A DNA stretch of 64,000 bases from Cyanoderma ruficeps (Eukaryota > Chordata > Aves > Passeriformes > Timaliidae), in contig VZDJ01007749.1 in NCBI GenBank assembly GCA_008694505.1, forward strand, positions 3,562,941 to 3,626,940, in the 5' to 3' direction. This document shows positions 11,641-25,900 of the stretch, piece by piece (position 1 is the stretch's first letter; each line of letters opens with the position of its first letter). A model generated the notes under the pieces. That model made no database searches. It was not told where the DNA came from and worked only from the letters and a program-made list of their open reading frames with translations. Both the position numbers and the translations under genes were made by a program.

Positions 11641-11779
11641 ATTTACCTCAGGCTTGTGACAGTCAGAGGCTGCAATCCCTGGCCCCACAGAGCTGAACAC
11701 TTCCAATTCTCTGGTGGGGATGAATTTCCACCCCTCAGCCTGCTCACCGGGGGCCACTTTGCAGGAGTGAGTTGTGCTC

Positions 11780-12215
11780 CTGAGCGCTGCCCACGGAGGA
11801 GCTTTGCTCTGACACGGCGCGGGAGCGGCCGAGGGGCCTCAAAGCTGTCAGGACAGGACCGCCCTCTCCTCCCCGAACCTGGAGATGGGGGCGAGAAGGC
11901 CTTGCAGACCCCCCTATACCTCCATTTCACCGCGCACCCCTCGGGCACACGATGAGAGCCGGGCCGCCCAGCCGGTGCCCTCCAGGACGGCCTGAGGGCC
12001 CGCGGTGGCTGAGGGTGGCCGGGCTGCGGAGCGCGGCGCCCGGGGCTGCCGCAGAGCTCTCGCCCGGCCGGCGGGCTCGGCACGGGATGCGCAGGAAAAG
12101 CGGCCCAACACCCCCCTCTGCTGTCGGCAAACACCGCGGCACGGGCTCCGCACCGCTGCTGCCACCGCCGCCCCGCAAAAAACCCCCGCGGGTCAGCCCC
12201 ACAGCCGGCCGGGCT
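11780..12215. promoter_or_regulatory. CpG island without a recognised gene
   Basis: This is dense in CG dinucleotides, with GCGC, CCGCGG-like and GGCCGGCC-like runs. It begins about 140 bp after the CR1 fragment ends. Open frames here (up to 207 codons on the minus strand) reflect GC richness and show no domain. A promoter for an unannotated transcript, possibly non-coding, is the simplest reading; direction is not evident. Confidence 0.6.
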
Positions 12216-12249
12216 CATTTGTGCAGCTAAAGCATAAAACAAGTGTATG

Positions 12250-15200
12250 GCAGAGGAGAGCAACAACCATCAGCGGCGTCTGCTCGTGTCGTGTAATTCC
12301 TGGAGCCTCTGGCCCTCGGGTAAAAGCCAGGTTTAGGTTAAGACACACATGGATAAAAGTCATGGCAGTTTTCACTAAGTAACATCCCTTCCTTCCTGTC
12401 TCCAAAAGAAACAAGCTGCTTCTCTTCAAAGTTACTCTGCAACGCAGCTTCTGCCAGATTTGCTCTTGCAAGTTGTGACTTCTTTGGACACAAGGCTGGT
12501 CCTCTGATGTTGGGCTTTGTTTGCTGGATGTGGAGGGCGGGAGGCCACCAAACAAGGAAGATGGGTTCCTGTTTTATTGTCACATTGGCTTGGGCCAGTT
12601 CTACATAGCGGCCTTTTTATTTTAGATACATTTCAACATTTTAAAATAGCTTCATTCGTAAAAGAATGCTGCAAGTCTTTCTTCTTTTTATCCCCACTAT
12701 GAGTGGCCCATGCTGACTCTGGTTTTTCTTGCAAAACCTGTGCAAATTAGGACTTTTTTGATAATGCAGACATTCTTGACAGCACCCCTAAGCCATGAGG
12801 GGTGTCTTCCAACATACTGGGCCTGGGAGATGGCACCTCAGTGAGTCTTGAGGAACTTCACTGAGTTCATGGTGCTACAGCTGCTGCAGGTCATGCTGGG
12901 ACAGTTTTCCCTTCTCCAGGAGGCTCTCGACATGGCTCACCCACAGTTCACGGCTTCTCCTTGACGGCTTGTTATTAAAACTGTACAAATACTAAATTCT
13001 TCCTCCCGTTAATCAAGTCAGAAAGAAGGTCAAGTGGGTTCATTTTAGATCAGTCAGAAGTGAACATTTGTGGTAGTTTGGTTTGCTCAGCAAAATGAAA
13101 GAACTTCCCTGAAAGAAGTCTGAAGCCAGCCAGGGCTTCTTTGTACTTGGATTAACCCTAATGTCTGAAGCACTGGTGTGACTGTCTGCTGACTTGGGAT
13201 GACATTTGCAAACATTCTCCTTTAGTCCAAACCAACCTTTTTTTAGTGAGTAAATGACTGATCTTGCTGTGACTCTGAGCTCTATTCCTATACTAGCCAG
13301 AGATGCCCAAGTGTCACCCAGGGTCAGCTCGTGACTTTGACATCATGTGCTCTTGCCCCAGACAGGCAGAAAGGCAAGTGTATGATTTCTAGACAGCTAG
13401 GAGACTTCTCTTCCAAAAATACATGAAATCCTCAGCTGCCACCCAGGTCTAGCTGTTCAGGAGCAGGGATGAGCGAGAGGTGCAGAACGTGAGCCAAGGT
13501 CTGGACCTGCCCTTCTATGCCTCCACCACTGTAATGTGAGCATTTTTGTCTGTCCTGCCAAGAGGCAGGCCAGATAGTGTTCCTCATTGATTGAAAAAGG
13601 CAGATCAAGGTCCCATTAAATGCACTCCAGTTAGGGACTGGGACAGGGATCTCACTACCTTTGGAAGGTGAGATACATGAAATAAAACAAAAAAATCCTC
13701 TTCCTAACAGCCCGCTCTTGTTCCCCTCGACTAAATATATTTCCTGCAGCCAGACCTGAGCTCTGCATCCCATGACTCCTGCTTTAGGAATCCTAAAATT
13801 CCTATTGATTTCGGTGGGATTGGGTTCCAGCTGCTGGACCAGCCCCCTGCTGGGGTGGGGAGCTTGTTCCTGGGCAGCAGCTGTCCATGTGTGCTGCAGT
13901 GGGGCTCCCAGCCCCCAGGACAGCATATTCCCAGCTGTACCAGAGCAGAGTACATTGTGTTTCGTCCTTGCAAAAGGTTGTTATTAATGGTTTCATTTCA
14001 AGGGAGCTCCATTAAATCTGGGAACTCTTGCAACAGGTTCACTCCTAATTGTGGCTCGGAGACTTTGTAATAGTCAAAAGACAAACGGATGGTGAGGATA
14101 AAGGCAAACAGCAGCAGGCATTTCCATGGTGTCCTCTTTGCTGCTTATTAGCTGTGCCCTGTCACGTACTGAGTACTTCACCTGTCACTTCCAAGACTGT
14201 CACATTTCTCTTCCTAAGTTTCCATGTCTTTTAGGGAAGAAGCTGAGTACAATGCTTGCCAAAGGCACCACCCCATTGCCTTTGGGAGACAAGAAATTCT
14301 GAAAACAGACATTGCTGCACCTGAAACTGACCTGCAGCTTTTGAGCTCCTTCCCCAGGCCACAGGAGATCAGTCCACCAATGACTTCAGGCTAAGCACGG
14401 TAATGAAACCCACAGGACATCAGTCTGGCAGATGCTTTTTAATGGGACCTGATTGTCCTGACTCCTGACAGTGGCCTGGTTTCTTGGGGATTACAGCTGG
14501 CCTTGTTTCAACTTTCATCTCAGCTGAACGTGATCACAAAAGTCAGGTCAGTTCTCGGAGTGGGTGGTCTCTGTGCAAGCCAGTCCTCACAGCGAAAAAC
14601 AGCATGTTGCTCCTTTCTCCCAGTGCTGGTCTTGGCCCTGGGACTGCCATTCTGCAAGTCAAAGTAAGACCTTTACTTTCCTTTCCCCATTTTCTCCAGC
14701 TATAAAAATACATCTGTGGACAGGATTATCATAAACAACGTCATTAAATTGTGCCTTGGTCTTTGCTGCTTTGTTTGCAGTGACTCATACTGCAATTCTT
14801 GCAAATACAGGTCAAACAGGAGCCAGAATTCAGCAACCATAGTCCTGTCTTTTTTCCATCCTAAATGCTGACCCCCCCCCGCCACCGCCAAGGCAGTGGG
14901 AAGGACTCTCCTGTAGATGACCCAGAGACATGAGGTCCCTCAGCATCTTCTCCTTCCAGTTAAAGCAACAGCAAACTGGTTGCTGGTTCCCTGGCAGCTT
15001 TAAGCAGTGGGTTTTGTTCTTTGGGAGCAGCCCCATGGAGCAGCCCCAGTCGTGTTTCAGCAGTGCAGGGGCAAGGCTGAGCCAAGTAATGAATTGTGCT
15101 CCCTCCTTGTCTTCCCCCCTCCTTGTCTTCCAAGCCCCTGTGCCACTGCGCTCACGTGTTGTGTCTGGGAGAGTGTGACAGCTCACATAATGCAGACTGG

Positions 15201-18200
15201 CAGGTGACCACGGGAAATGCAGCACGGGTCACGTCTCTGCAAGCCAGGCTCAGCCTAAGTCTCCCAAGATGCGTCACTAAGACTCTTAGGGCTAAATCCC
15301 TCCCTGCCAAAGTGCAGCAGGCCACAGCCCTGCAGCAGGGATGTGCTCGGCCCCCACTCGTGCCCAGATGCAGCCACAGCTCTCTGCATTGGCAGCACAA
15401 CTTGTCAAACTGCTTGTTTGTGAGCTCTCCTTAACCAGGGCTTAACCTTCCAGGAGCCCAGAGCAATGGAAAAGATTTTACCTGAGAGCAAGGTGTGTGG
15501 CTGGGGAGAGAGACCCTGCCAGGGCTGCCTGCACATTGTGAGGAGATTGCGACCATCCCGCAGCTTTGAGGGGCTGTGATCTGGGGAGTCTCACTTAGAA
15601 AAAACAACTCTTGCACAGCAGGGCTTCACACCATCCTGGATGCAGTTAAGCACTTCTCCCTGCCTCTTACAGACAGGGAAAGGGACAAGGGATGGAAATC
15701 TAGCTGGCCGTTTGGCAGAGAGGGGGTATGGACTGCCTCCCCATGTGCCATGCCTTTGTTGGGGGCAGGCACTGGCAAGGGGAAAGGCTGACCTTTGGGT
15801 GGCCATTCCCCATGGTCACTCTTCTGCAAAAACAGCCACCACTATCCAAGCTTCTCTCCCTCAACAGTCCTCATGTGTACCCAGCCCTGTCCCAACTCCA
15901 CAGCTCTCTTTTTTTTGCCAGTCAAGTCCCAGCCACCCATCCATCTTGCATTCATCTCTCCCCATCCCTATCTCCTTCTCCCCTCCTCTCCTGTGATCAT
16001 TACTAAACTGATCTCACCAGTCTCCATCTGGATTTCCTGCCAGCTGGAGGCAGGTCCTCACACGTGTCCTGGGCAGGCCTGTTTCTGCCCCATTCCCTTG
16101 CTACCCCACACCTTACATCCTCCCAGAGCAGAGGCAGGACACCCCAGTGCCTGGCAAGGCAAGTGACAGCACCTCAAATGACAGTGAGAGGGAGGCCTTA
16201 TCCTTTCTTTCCCTGTGAGAAAAAGGTAGGAATAACATGCACACCCCCTCCCGACCAAGCAGACACCCTATCAGTATTGCCCGCTGCCCACAGCAGCACT
16301 GATGTAACAAAGGGCCTTGTTTCACACAGACAGAAGCTTTGCAAACATTCAGTAATTAGCACCAGAGACAGCAAAGCTGAGAGCATTCCTGAAACTGCTC
16401 ATTAAATCCCCAGTTCCTTGGAGTCAAGTAGCTGCCTGGTGGCTTCCTGCACACGGCAGGGGCAGGCAGAGGACCAGGCTGCCCCAGCTCCCTGCCTGCC
16501 CTCCTGCCCACACTCCGGCCACAACCCTCAGCCCTCCACCCTCTAGCCCTGTCCCCTCTCTGAGGAGCTGCATCCTTTCAGGCTGGCGATGGCCACATGG
16601 TCAGTGCCCAGCAGCTGCAGCATCTCCATCTGGGTGGGTGCTGGGCTCTGTTCCCTCTCCTCCTCAAAGATTTCTGTAGCCATGGGGGTCGTGCCCAGAC
16701 CCAGCATCCCGTGGCTTTGTGAGCAAGACAGGTGTGTTTGTGGGGTGGCCTGGAGAGACTGTATGGGAAGATGCGCTAGAAGTGGTGTGTGCTTTTCTCC
16801 TGAAGGCTCTGCTGTTACACACGGGGCTGCTCTGTTCAGTCATGGTTTCATTTCTGGGTACACACAGATTGGGGCTGGAGCATGAGAGTCCATTTGCCTC
16901 TATGAAAAAGGTTGTACAAATGTTCTTTAATTATCTGGGAAATAAGTGATCAAAGCCATCCTTCAGAAGCTATAGCTGTAGGACACTGGCAAAGTGCCTG
17001 TGCTTGAGACCAGCTGGATGGGTATTATTGCTATGAGGACATTGTTTTACATTATTTGGAGGTGGATTTGTCCCATCTGGAGAGAAAGAAGCAAGGCAGG
17101 GGGTCTGGCTACTGTCATCCACCCCCTATGGGGGACTGGTGAGAAGGTAGGGCCAGACCCTTCCTGGAGGCACATACCAAGAGGCAACAGGCACAAATTG
17201 CAGAGGGAAGTTCTGGTTAGAGAGAAAAGAAAATGTTCCCCATGGGGATAGTGAGGCCCTGGATCTGTTGCCTGGGGAGGTGGTGGGCTCTCTGCTCTGG
17301 GAAACACAGCTCATCTGGACTGGCCCTCAGCTACCTACTCAACTTTGCAGGCTAGCTTGGCTCCAAGCAGGGGCTGGAGAGGAGGCCCTGGACCAGTCCT
17401 TTCTGCCCAGAGCTGCTTTGTGATTCTGTTACCCACATCTTCCACATTTGTAAGATATTTCTGCAATTAACCCAAGAGCTTATTGATGCATCACATCACC
17501 AAGTGCTACAGCACTCATGCCAACTCCCTAAAGCAATGCCTTAAACCAGCCTCATGGTCTCAGCCTTTCCTATCTCCACAAGTTCCCCAGGCAGTCGCAG
17601 TTCAGAGCAGACCTGGATTTATTAGCCAGGGGAAATCATAGGAATTTCAGGCAAGAAGCTTTGGTCCATCTCCATGGGTAGGTTTGTCGGCCAAGGTGTT
17701 TAAATCTTGAGATGCGTGGAGGAGATGACAGCAGAAGATGGTTCAGGGACTTTGCAGCCTTGTTTCTGTGACACGGATGAATATAAGCGACTGAAAGACA
17801 GGTGCTGAACAGTGCTGGGCTCAACTGTGTATAAAAATACACTGTTCCATCCGTCCCCACATAATAAACACATTAAAAAGGAACAAGGTGTGTCTCCAAC
17901 TGTCTCCAAGGCTTTACATGGGCCAAGCTACATTTTTTTTTAACCTTTTTACAACAAATGGAAGTAGAGCAGCGGGTTAGTTTCAGGGGAGAGAAAGGAG
18001 TGGGAGGCAGAATATCACATCCTATTTCCTCTTTTAAACACTTGGCAAGGGAGAGAACTTTCCATTCCCATCTGGCACAAGCAGACTAAACACAGGTTCC
18101 TTTCTGATAGCCATCTGCACTCTTCTGCTACCTTTTCCCATCAGTCTTCTGCAGGCAAAATGCAAACCCGCACACTATTTAAAGCTTCTCAAATTCAAAA

Positions 18201-19499
18201 ATTATCCTTTTTAGTTACCTTCTTTCCAAGTCACCGAGCTTCTAGTGCCAAGCCAAACAATAACCCGGTTAATCAACAGGCTCAGGACATGAAAGCAACT
18301 CCATTTCCTATTTGTGAATGCACAGATGTTGTTTATCTTGGATCTCCCCTTGTTGGTCCCCCAGGATTAAATCACAGGCCTTTAGGTGGAGCATGAGTGA
18401 TTGCTTTTGTATTGAAGCAGCTCACAGCAAGGCTTGGCCAGCCCTGCTGCTGTATCATCCTCTTTCCCATCTCCCTAATGCTGGGTCTCTCTGCTGGCCC
18501 AAGGGCTCCCCACAAGAAGTGGGGTGTGTCCTGGTGTTTGGGGGCATGGCTCCAGAGACACTTGCTGACACAGAGCTGGGTTATCTCTGCAAGGACCTGC
18601 CCCTGGCACACCCTCAGGATGGTGGGGCTGATAGTTCTCAAGACCCAGGCTGGGCCAACACTGGCACTGATAAGGGACATGAGCTTCCTTGCAGACACAG
18701 ATGTGGGGCCTGGTTCCCGTGCAGCTCCATGTCCAGCCAGCCCACCTTGCAAGCCTGGCTGGCATGGTTTTGGCTGGGTCAGGGAACACCATATTTCAAA
18801 AGAGGTGCTGGTTTTGGTGTGGTGCAGTACCTGGTGCTGCTATGAGAAAGACATCCCTGGTCAGGCCTCTGTGCCATCCCTTGCTCCCAGGCACTGCAGC
18901 TGAGCTGCAGGTTTTGACTTTGTCCAGCAAAACCCAGGGAATCTATTGGCTCTCTCTGTGAGCAGGCTTGGCCTCCATGTGTCCTACGGTGTGAGACCAT
19001 GTCGTCCACAGTCAGGTGAGTGGGATGATTCCTCCTCCATACAAACTGAGATGCTCTGAAGGTCTAGTGCATGGGCCACCTGATACCATCTCCAGTCACC
19101 TCGCTCATGCCTGGCAGGGGAGGCTGTTAGTTCTCCTGCCTGCTTATGAAGCCTTTCATTTCAAGTGGAGAAGGCCATCCTCATCTTTCCCCACGCCTGT
19201 CAAACTGCTGCAGAGCCAGGCTGGCATGGCCTCATCTGCAAACCCTCCTGTAGGGGTGGCTGCACCATGGAGATGTCTGCGATGCTCGTGCACGGGGTCC
19301 ATGGAGTATTTTGAGAGGCTTCCTGTGGGAAGAGTGCCACTTCTTGCAGCATCGGTTGTGACTGCACTCACAACCTACTTCCTCGGCTGCCAAGTGCTCT
19401 TTTGCATAGGGGGGAGCCATGATGATAGTTTTCCATATTGCAGAAACGCCCCGACTGCAAGACTAAGCTGGTGGTGGCTGAGGCTGTGTTTGGAGACAC
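12250..19499. other. Intergenic, nothing recognised
   Basis: 7 kb of mixed-composition DNA without a recognised gene, RNA gene or retroelement. Several open frames of 100-165 codons on both strands overlap each other and lack homology that I recognise. A 15-bp direct duplication (ccctccttgtcttcc) lies at about 15111-15131. Confidence 0.65.
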
Positions 19500-19905
19500 C
19501 TTCCCACCCACAAACCCTCTGCTGCCGTCTGCCTCCCGAACGGGAGTCCCCGCCGCAAACCCGGCACGCAGGCTCGCTCCGCAGCTGCCAAGCAGCCCCG
19601 CTCCGCGCACGGCGTGGCCCGTCCGTCTGTCCCGCACGGAGGACAGGTGGGTGCGCACCGCCCGGGGCCGCTCCCCGCAGAGGATGCTGCAGGGCCGGGC
19701 GCTCCCGGCAGGGAGCGTGTCCCGCACGTCGCGAGAGCAAGAGGAGGCGCGGGGGGAGGAATAGGGGGCGGAGAGCCATGGATCGAGACCTCGGCAGCCG
19801 GCCGCTTTCCCTGCTACCCCAGGCACGCTCTAGCGTGCCTGACACGGGTCCAGAATGACTCGGAGACCTGGACGAGCATCAGCTCGTGGCGCCGGTTCAC
19901 GCTCT
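19500..19905. promoter_or_regulatory. Second CpG island without a recognised gene
   Basis: CpG-dense block with a GC box (gggggcggag, about 19765). It holds gccATGG at about 19778 in a good initiation context, but that frame ends after 26 codons. A perfect inverted repeat AGGCACGC-TCTA-GCGTGCCT lies at 19821-19840. No splice-linked coding sequence was recognised on either strand. Confidence 0.6.
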
Positions 19906-22900
19906 GGACGCAATTTTCCCCTAAAATGCTTTCTGCAGGAATTTCAGTGCCCAGGTTCCAGTGGCAGGAGGGGGGCCGTTCCCATCTGTGGGCACAGGGT
20001 GGCATGGGGACACGGCGTGTCCTGGGTGCCCTCAGCAGCTCGCCGCGGCCCCCGCAGCGGAGCAAAGGACGTGGGTTTTCTCCTGGTGCAATTGCGCTGA
20101 AGTCCATACAAGTAGAAGTAGGTGAGCAGAGGATTTGTCTCTTCTTTAGTGGCATGACTGAGCTGTCTGATTGCTATTTTTCAACAGTAGTGATAGATTT
20201 AAGATAAAGCCCATCCCTTCCCCTGTGGGCTGGCCAGACAATGCAGCTGCCAGAGGACAGGAGCCACCAGGCTGCTTCCTACCATGGGAAGTACCCGGAG
20301 CTGTGTAAGACAAACCACAGTGACTCTTCCTGGGGGCCTCGCTGGATGAAGGGTTTTCACAGTGAAGACTGTCCCACTCCCATGTGTGTAACTGTATGGG
20401 ATGTGATGAACTGAGGCCAGGATCCTTTCCCTGCTGCTTTGGGAATGGTAGGAGCAGTGGTGGGTAAGGGGAGAAAGGAATCATCCTGCCACATGGTTAT
20501 TCTGGGCAGTGGATCATGAACCAGGGATCACAAACCAGGGATTGTGAAGTCTCACTGAGAGCAGGAACACAAATCCCCACTGGGGCCATGTTGCAGCCTT
20601 TGGAAAGGAAGAGCTGCCACTGAGTAGGCACAGGATTTCAGAGCCGAGCGACTTTAGCTATTCATTCCTCGAGTCCCCAAAGAAGCAATTACTGCATCGA
20701 TCCCTGTCTTAGTGAGCTCTTGGAGCAGAAGGCAAAAGGATAACTAGCCTCCACTCTTAAGTAGGAAGCTGAGGATTTTATGGGATTACTTCTTGCTCCT
20801 TGACAGATGTAGATCCTCTTAGGTCAGAGTTAAGGTCAGTGCTGAGCATCATGGTTTGATTCAATAGTCAACACTAACAAACTTTCATCAGGACAGGGAT
20901 GGGACAGGCCGATGACCACAAGAGACTGTGCTGGCTCTTGCACACCTGTGCACACACAGGGCAGAGTGTGGAGACAAGCATTGCTGAGACCCATGTGGTC
21001 AGAGTCCCTCTCTCCCGAGTGCCTGGATCTGCTCCCCAAGCCGGGACCTACCACAAACCCAGAGGAGCCGGATGCCTGCTGGGAGCCAGGCCACCCAGCA
21101 CATCCTGGTTCAGGTTGTCTTCTGCCCCTCATCTGCAGTGTGGCCATAGCTCTTCCTAAGTCTGGCTTTCATCCAACAAGTAGAAGAGCTTGGGGCTCTG
21201 CTGGGTGAGCAGCTATCCCCCTAAATCAGTAGTAAAGTTTCATCCTTAATTTTCTGCCCTACGTCCTTTCAACTCTTTTTAACAAAACTGACTCTGCTGT
21301 GGAAACTCCAGGGGCTGCCATGCCCCTGTTCAGCCTCTCCCATGCTTTGTGGTGGGGACACAATGGTTTACCTGCTCTTACAGCAGCCAGAGCTACAGCA
21401 GTGGCTCAGTTCTATTGAGACAGATGTGCCTGACATCGAGAATGTTAGTCCTCCTTTGGTGCAAAAATAGTATTACCGGTGTAAAAGCAGCTTTGTGCTG
21501 TGATAGCAGCAGTCACAGCTTTAATTACAGCGCCAGAGCCAAACAAGTACAACAGCACAGATGAGATACTACAGATGCAATAAATTCCCCCAATCAGCTC
21601 CTGTGTTTTGGTGTCTTCTTGATGCTTGGATTTCCTTGTTGCCTCTCTCCCTCTTAGGCAGGGGAATTATCTTTGTGTTTCTCATGCTCCCACTGTCTCC
21701 CTGATGCTTGCAAGTGACCTGCCAGAAACTGGGAAGGGGTGATATTGCCTCTAGGGTCAACTCTTCTCAGGGAACTACTCATCTGAACAACAGATTAAAA
21801 AAGAGAAATAAATACCAGTGTTAAAAAAAATGATGTCTGTTAAAAAAAAACCCAAAACTATGCTGTTAAAAAAACATACCCTGTTAAAAAAATAAACCCG
21901 TCAATAAATAAAACTCTAGGATGATGAAAAGGGGAAATGCAGTGACTGAGTAAAGGATTCCATTTTTGAAATGAAAGATCTTCCATACAGCGATTCCAGC
22001 CAAAAGGCATTTCTGTTCCTTTGACAGAATATAAATATTAATCCAGACACTCGTTGTTCTCGATGTGTCCTTTTGTATTGGCATGATCTGGAGCCACATT
22101 CAGAGCTCACATCTTCTGCTGGCTTCCTTGAGGGTGCAGGGTGCTCACTACAACTCCAGAGAGTCCAGCAAGGACACGTCCTCCTGCCCTGAACATGAGG
22201 CTCTCCTGCTCATCCATGCTTTATCTGAGTGGATCTCCTGCGGGTGCCATCAGGGCTCAGCAGAAGGATGGAGAAGACACCTCTCTTTGCAGGAACCTGG
22301 TGGGGATGCTGGTGAGACACCTATACCATGTGAGGTCGCTGGGTCTTGGGCCCAATTCTCTCCTGCTTTGTGGAATTATACTTTATTGCAAAATGGCTCT
22401 GAAATTCTGCCCCTCTGGTGAGAGCGGTTGGCAACAGAGAGGGCAGGGAAGAGTCACGGAGACAAGCCAAGTGCCCAGGAAGACTTCAGGCTATGTGGGG
22501 ACATGTCCCAGGCAGGGCTGGTGAAACAAGGACCAGGCATTGGGTGAAACACTGGCCAGGCTGGACATGGGGCTAATGAGCTGTGCCACCTCTAGCAAAG
22601 GAGAGGAAAAGAGAAGAAACCATGGAGAAACCAAGGTCATCATACCTGAGGTTTCTTGAGACAGAGAAGCCATGTCCTCTGTTCTTTCCTCCTATCGCCA
22701 GCCCTTCCATTCTCCTCCTGGTTATCTACAGAAGCTGTCACCATCCAAGGAAAGGCCCCAGTTCAGAAAATTCCTTAAGCATAAACCTAATTATCAGGAC
22801 AAGATTAATATTTTTGCTGAATTGGGCCTGCAGAGCTGGATGAGAGCCAGCTGAGCCACCCTGAGCCAGCCTCACCAGAGGCTCCAGACTCGGCTCTGGC

Positions 22901-25900
22901 ATGGCCCCTTCCTTCCTGGGGGGGTCAGTGTAAAATAAAACCAGAGACAACCTTGCAAAAGCAGATCCAATTCCCAGGCCCTTAGCAGGGTCCATAAAAT
23001 CAAACCCCTCTACTCTGCCAGCTGTATCCATCCTTTTTACGTTTCAAGACAGAGTATGAACCCCATTTTTTCTCTCTGCTCTCCAACCCCCTTCACAATC
23101 AGGCACACAGAGCAGGGCAGCCAAATGCTGAGTGGCCTTTTTTTCCTCAATCACTCTTTGAAAGTCACTGTGAAATGCGATGCTATGTGGAAAGTGGCTG
23201 GAAAGAATGACACTGTGAGAGCATATTTTTTTCCAAGGAAATAAATAGATTGCATGCCATGAGCATGGAGAGGAGAGGGTTTGTGCCAGGTCATGCACAG
23301 GTAGGGCCATGCAGGGACAGGCCGGAGTTTGTTTGAGCTGCAATCACCACCTCTCAGGAAGATTTTGCTGGGCAGAGGCACATGTGATTGTCTCTCGTGG
23401 TGCCACCAAGGTGGCAGCCTGCAGGTGGCAGCTGTTTCAGCTTGTCTGCAGCATCCCTGGGCATGCAAACTATTTGCAAGGGGGTCGTGAAACGTGGTTA
23501 AGCAAAACAAGCTACTGCACACCGTGTTTGCTGTTTGCAGGAACCCAGAACTGGGGAGAGGCTGACCACCTCTCAGCTGAGGAGGGGGTCTTTAATGCCC
23601 AAGGTGCTGGTGGGATGTCAGGCAAGCCAGAGCTCAAGGCCTGGCTCCAAGGGTTGAGCTGGAGCTCATGGTTGCGGTGATGGCCTGGATTCAACTATTT
23701 CAAAGGGCACTGGACGGTCAAATCAAGCCCCAAATTTAAATTTGTTAAAATAACTTTTTGCAAAACATTAGGACGGAGAGAAATGTTTCCATGGTTTTGT
23801 TTTTAAATTCCAAGTGGGAAGAGTTTATTTTTTCACTAGGAAACTTTCCCCGTAGGATTCACAATGCTGGCCAGGGGACAAGAACCAGCGAGCTCCACTC
23901 CCGAATGGAGGTGACCCTGAGGGTGACCCTGTGCTGGTCACGTCGCCTCGTGCAGCCTCAGTTACCCCTTGGAAAAGGGAGATGGACACGTGCGCGGCTG
24001 CAGAGGAGCTGGGATGCCAGCGCTGCTGGCTATCATGTGGTCAGCCCGTGCCCAGCGGGATCTAATTCCAGACATGTAGTATCGTGTATTTGCTTGGAGG
24101 CAAATGCAATGAAAACTCTTACGTTCCAACCAGGTTAGGGGAAAATATAGGTAAATTACCAATCTCCTTGGCTCTGCTTATGCACAAGTGTCTTCCACGG
24201 GGAGAGCGATGGTCTGTCCTTCGCCATTGCTCTGCTCCTGCTAGATTGCTGCTGATCCAGAACTTATGAGCTACCACTTGTTTGTCCTATGTTGGTTAAT
24301 GCTGTCCTGAAAAGCAAAATATTATAGAGATTTATAAAATTAACTGAAGGTAGTAAACAAGGCACGGGGGCTCATCTGGTTCCCCTCAGCTCAGCACTCT
24401 GGAAAGCCCTTTACACTGGCTAAGAGCCTAAGTGCTGCTGTTCCTGCCCCCAGGTAACTGCCCCCAGTGTTTAATACAAAATATACAGCAGTGAAAGAGG
24501 GACGTCGTGAACACTGAGATGAGGAAAGAAGGGGGAGTCAGGGCAGGCTGAGCACCATTTACTAGTACTGGCTGAAAATAAAAGACAAAAAAATAGAAAT
24601 TTGAAATGCTTATGCCTTGCTCCTATCCAGAGAGCAGAGAAAGAGCACAGGGGTTCATTCTTATTTGTGAACAAAGACTTTGAGCTGATTCCATTTTATC
24701 CTCTACTCTCGTGTACTGCTCTGTGGTTGTGGGGTCATGGATGGCACGAAAGTCCTCTTGCTTTGCTCTTTGAGAGAAGTGAGGACTTGACATTTTAGGA
24801 TCTGGGACGTAATTTCTTGGACATGTGGTTTCCAAGGTGGCAGCTCAGTAGCACAGGGGTTAATTGAGCTCCCTCAGTTTCAGCCTAGACATTGATATAA
24901 AGGCTTATCCAAAGGGGAAAGAATGTTCTTAACAAGGTGGGGGCTGCAGGTACAACAGCCTCTCCTGGCCACCTCTGCAGCCCCAGCTTTTCACACCTGG
25001 CTGGGATAAGCAAAGCAGAAGGAGCTGTTATAGGACAACTCTCTTGCATGGAGAACGCCTCCCCAGACTTTTAACACATCTTCCATTCCTGGGATACCTG
25101 GATACCTTCAGCAAGGCTTCCCCCAAGGCTAGACCCAAAGGTGTGTCATTCCTGGTACACAGCTCACCCACGGAACCTCACCCTGGCGGCGATGGGCTGC
25201 GGAGCCGCCCCGAAGCAGGGAAGCAGCCAAGCGCGGCTGATGGGAATCACGGGAGGTGTGCCTTTGCTCTCAAAAGGACTATTAACGCGCTTAGGGTTAA
25301 TCACACAAATAAATCTCGCCGTGGCTTGTAGCCAAAGCGAGCGGTAAAAGCACCAATCCCCAGGCCTCCCAATGGGAACTGGCCAAGGCCAGGGCCCGTG
25401 TTCTCACCCAGTTGTTGGGAAGTAATCTGCGTACTCAGCACAGAGACATCCAGGGATTTTGTTCCATGTTGTCCCCCCCATGCCCCCTAAAATGTGCTTA
25501 TCCAGGTGGAAACTCAAATGTCCTCCCATGCCAGCCAAGATGGCAAGGCAGTGTCCAAAGGTCATGGGCAAAGGGCTGGTCTGAGCTGCTTTTTCTCAGC
25601 GGTGGCTGCAGGAGCCATGAAGGGTGGATGGAGGGGAGGGTGACCCCCAGTTCTGCCTCTTGACCTCCTTCAGAGACATTTATGTATCAAAAATTATATA
25701 CTTTGAGGAATGAGCTTCCCAAGGAGGGAAAACCTTGAACTTCAAGCCCTGCTGAGTGTAGGAAGGCATTTAGAGAGACAAATCAGTGTGCCTGGCCCAA
25801 GAGGGACTGGGGGGGCATATGGGTTTTTCATTAGCTTTTATTTTGTACCACCAGAAGATCCATAGCAAGTATGTATATGTTTGATGGACACAGGCAGGGT

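Noticed and set aside
11643..12266. 207-codon minus-strand frame in the CpG island
   Set aside because: GC-rich DNA has few stops; overlapping frames of similar length occur on both strands, with no domain or splice continuation recognised.
19016..19858. 280-codon plus-strand frame
   Set aside because: Its last third is CpG island, the first part looks like ordinary intergenic DNA, and no protein family is recognisable.
24991..24998. T-box site TCACACCT upstream of LBH
   Set aside because: A single 8-mer is expected by chance in a window of this size and has no supporting cluster.
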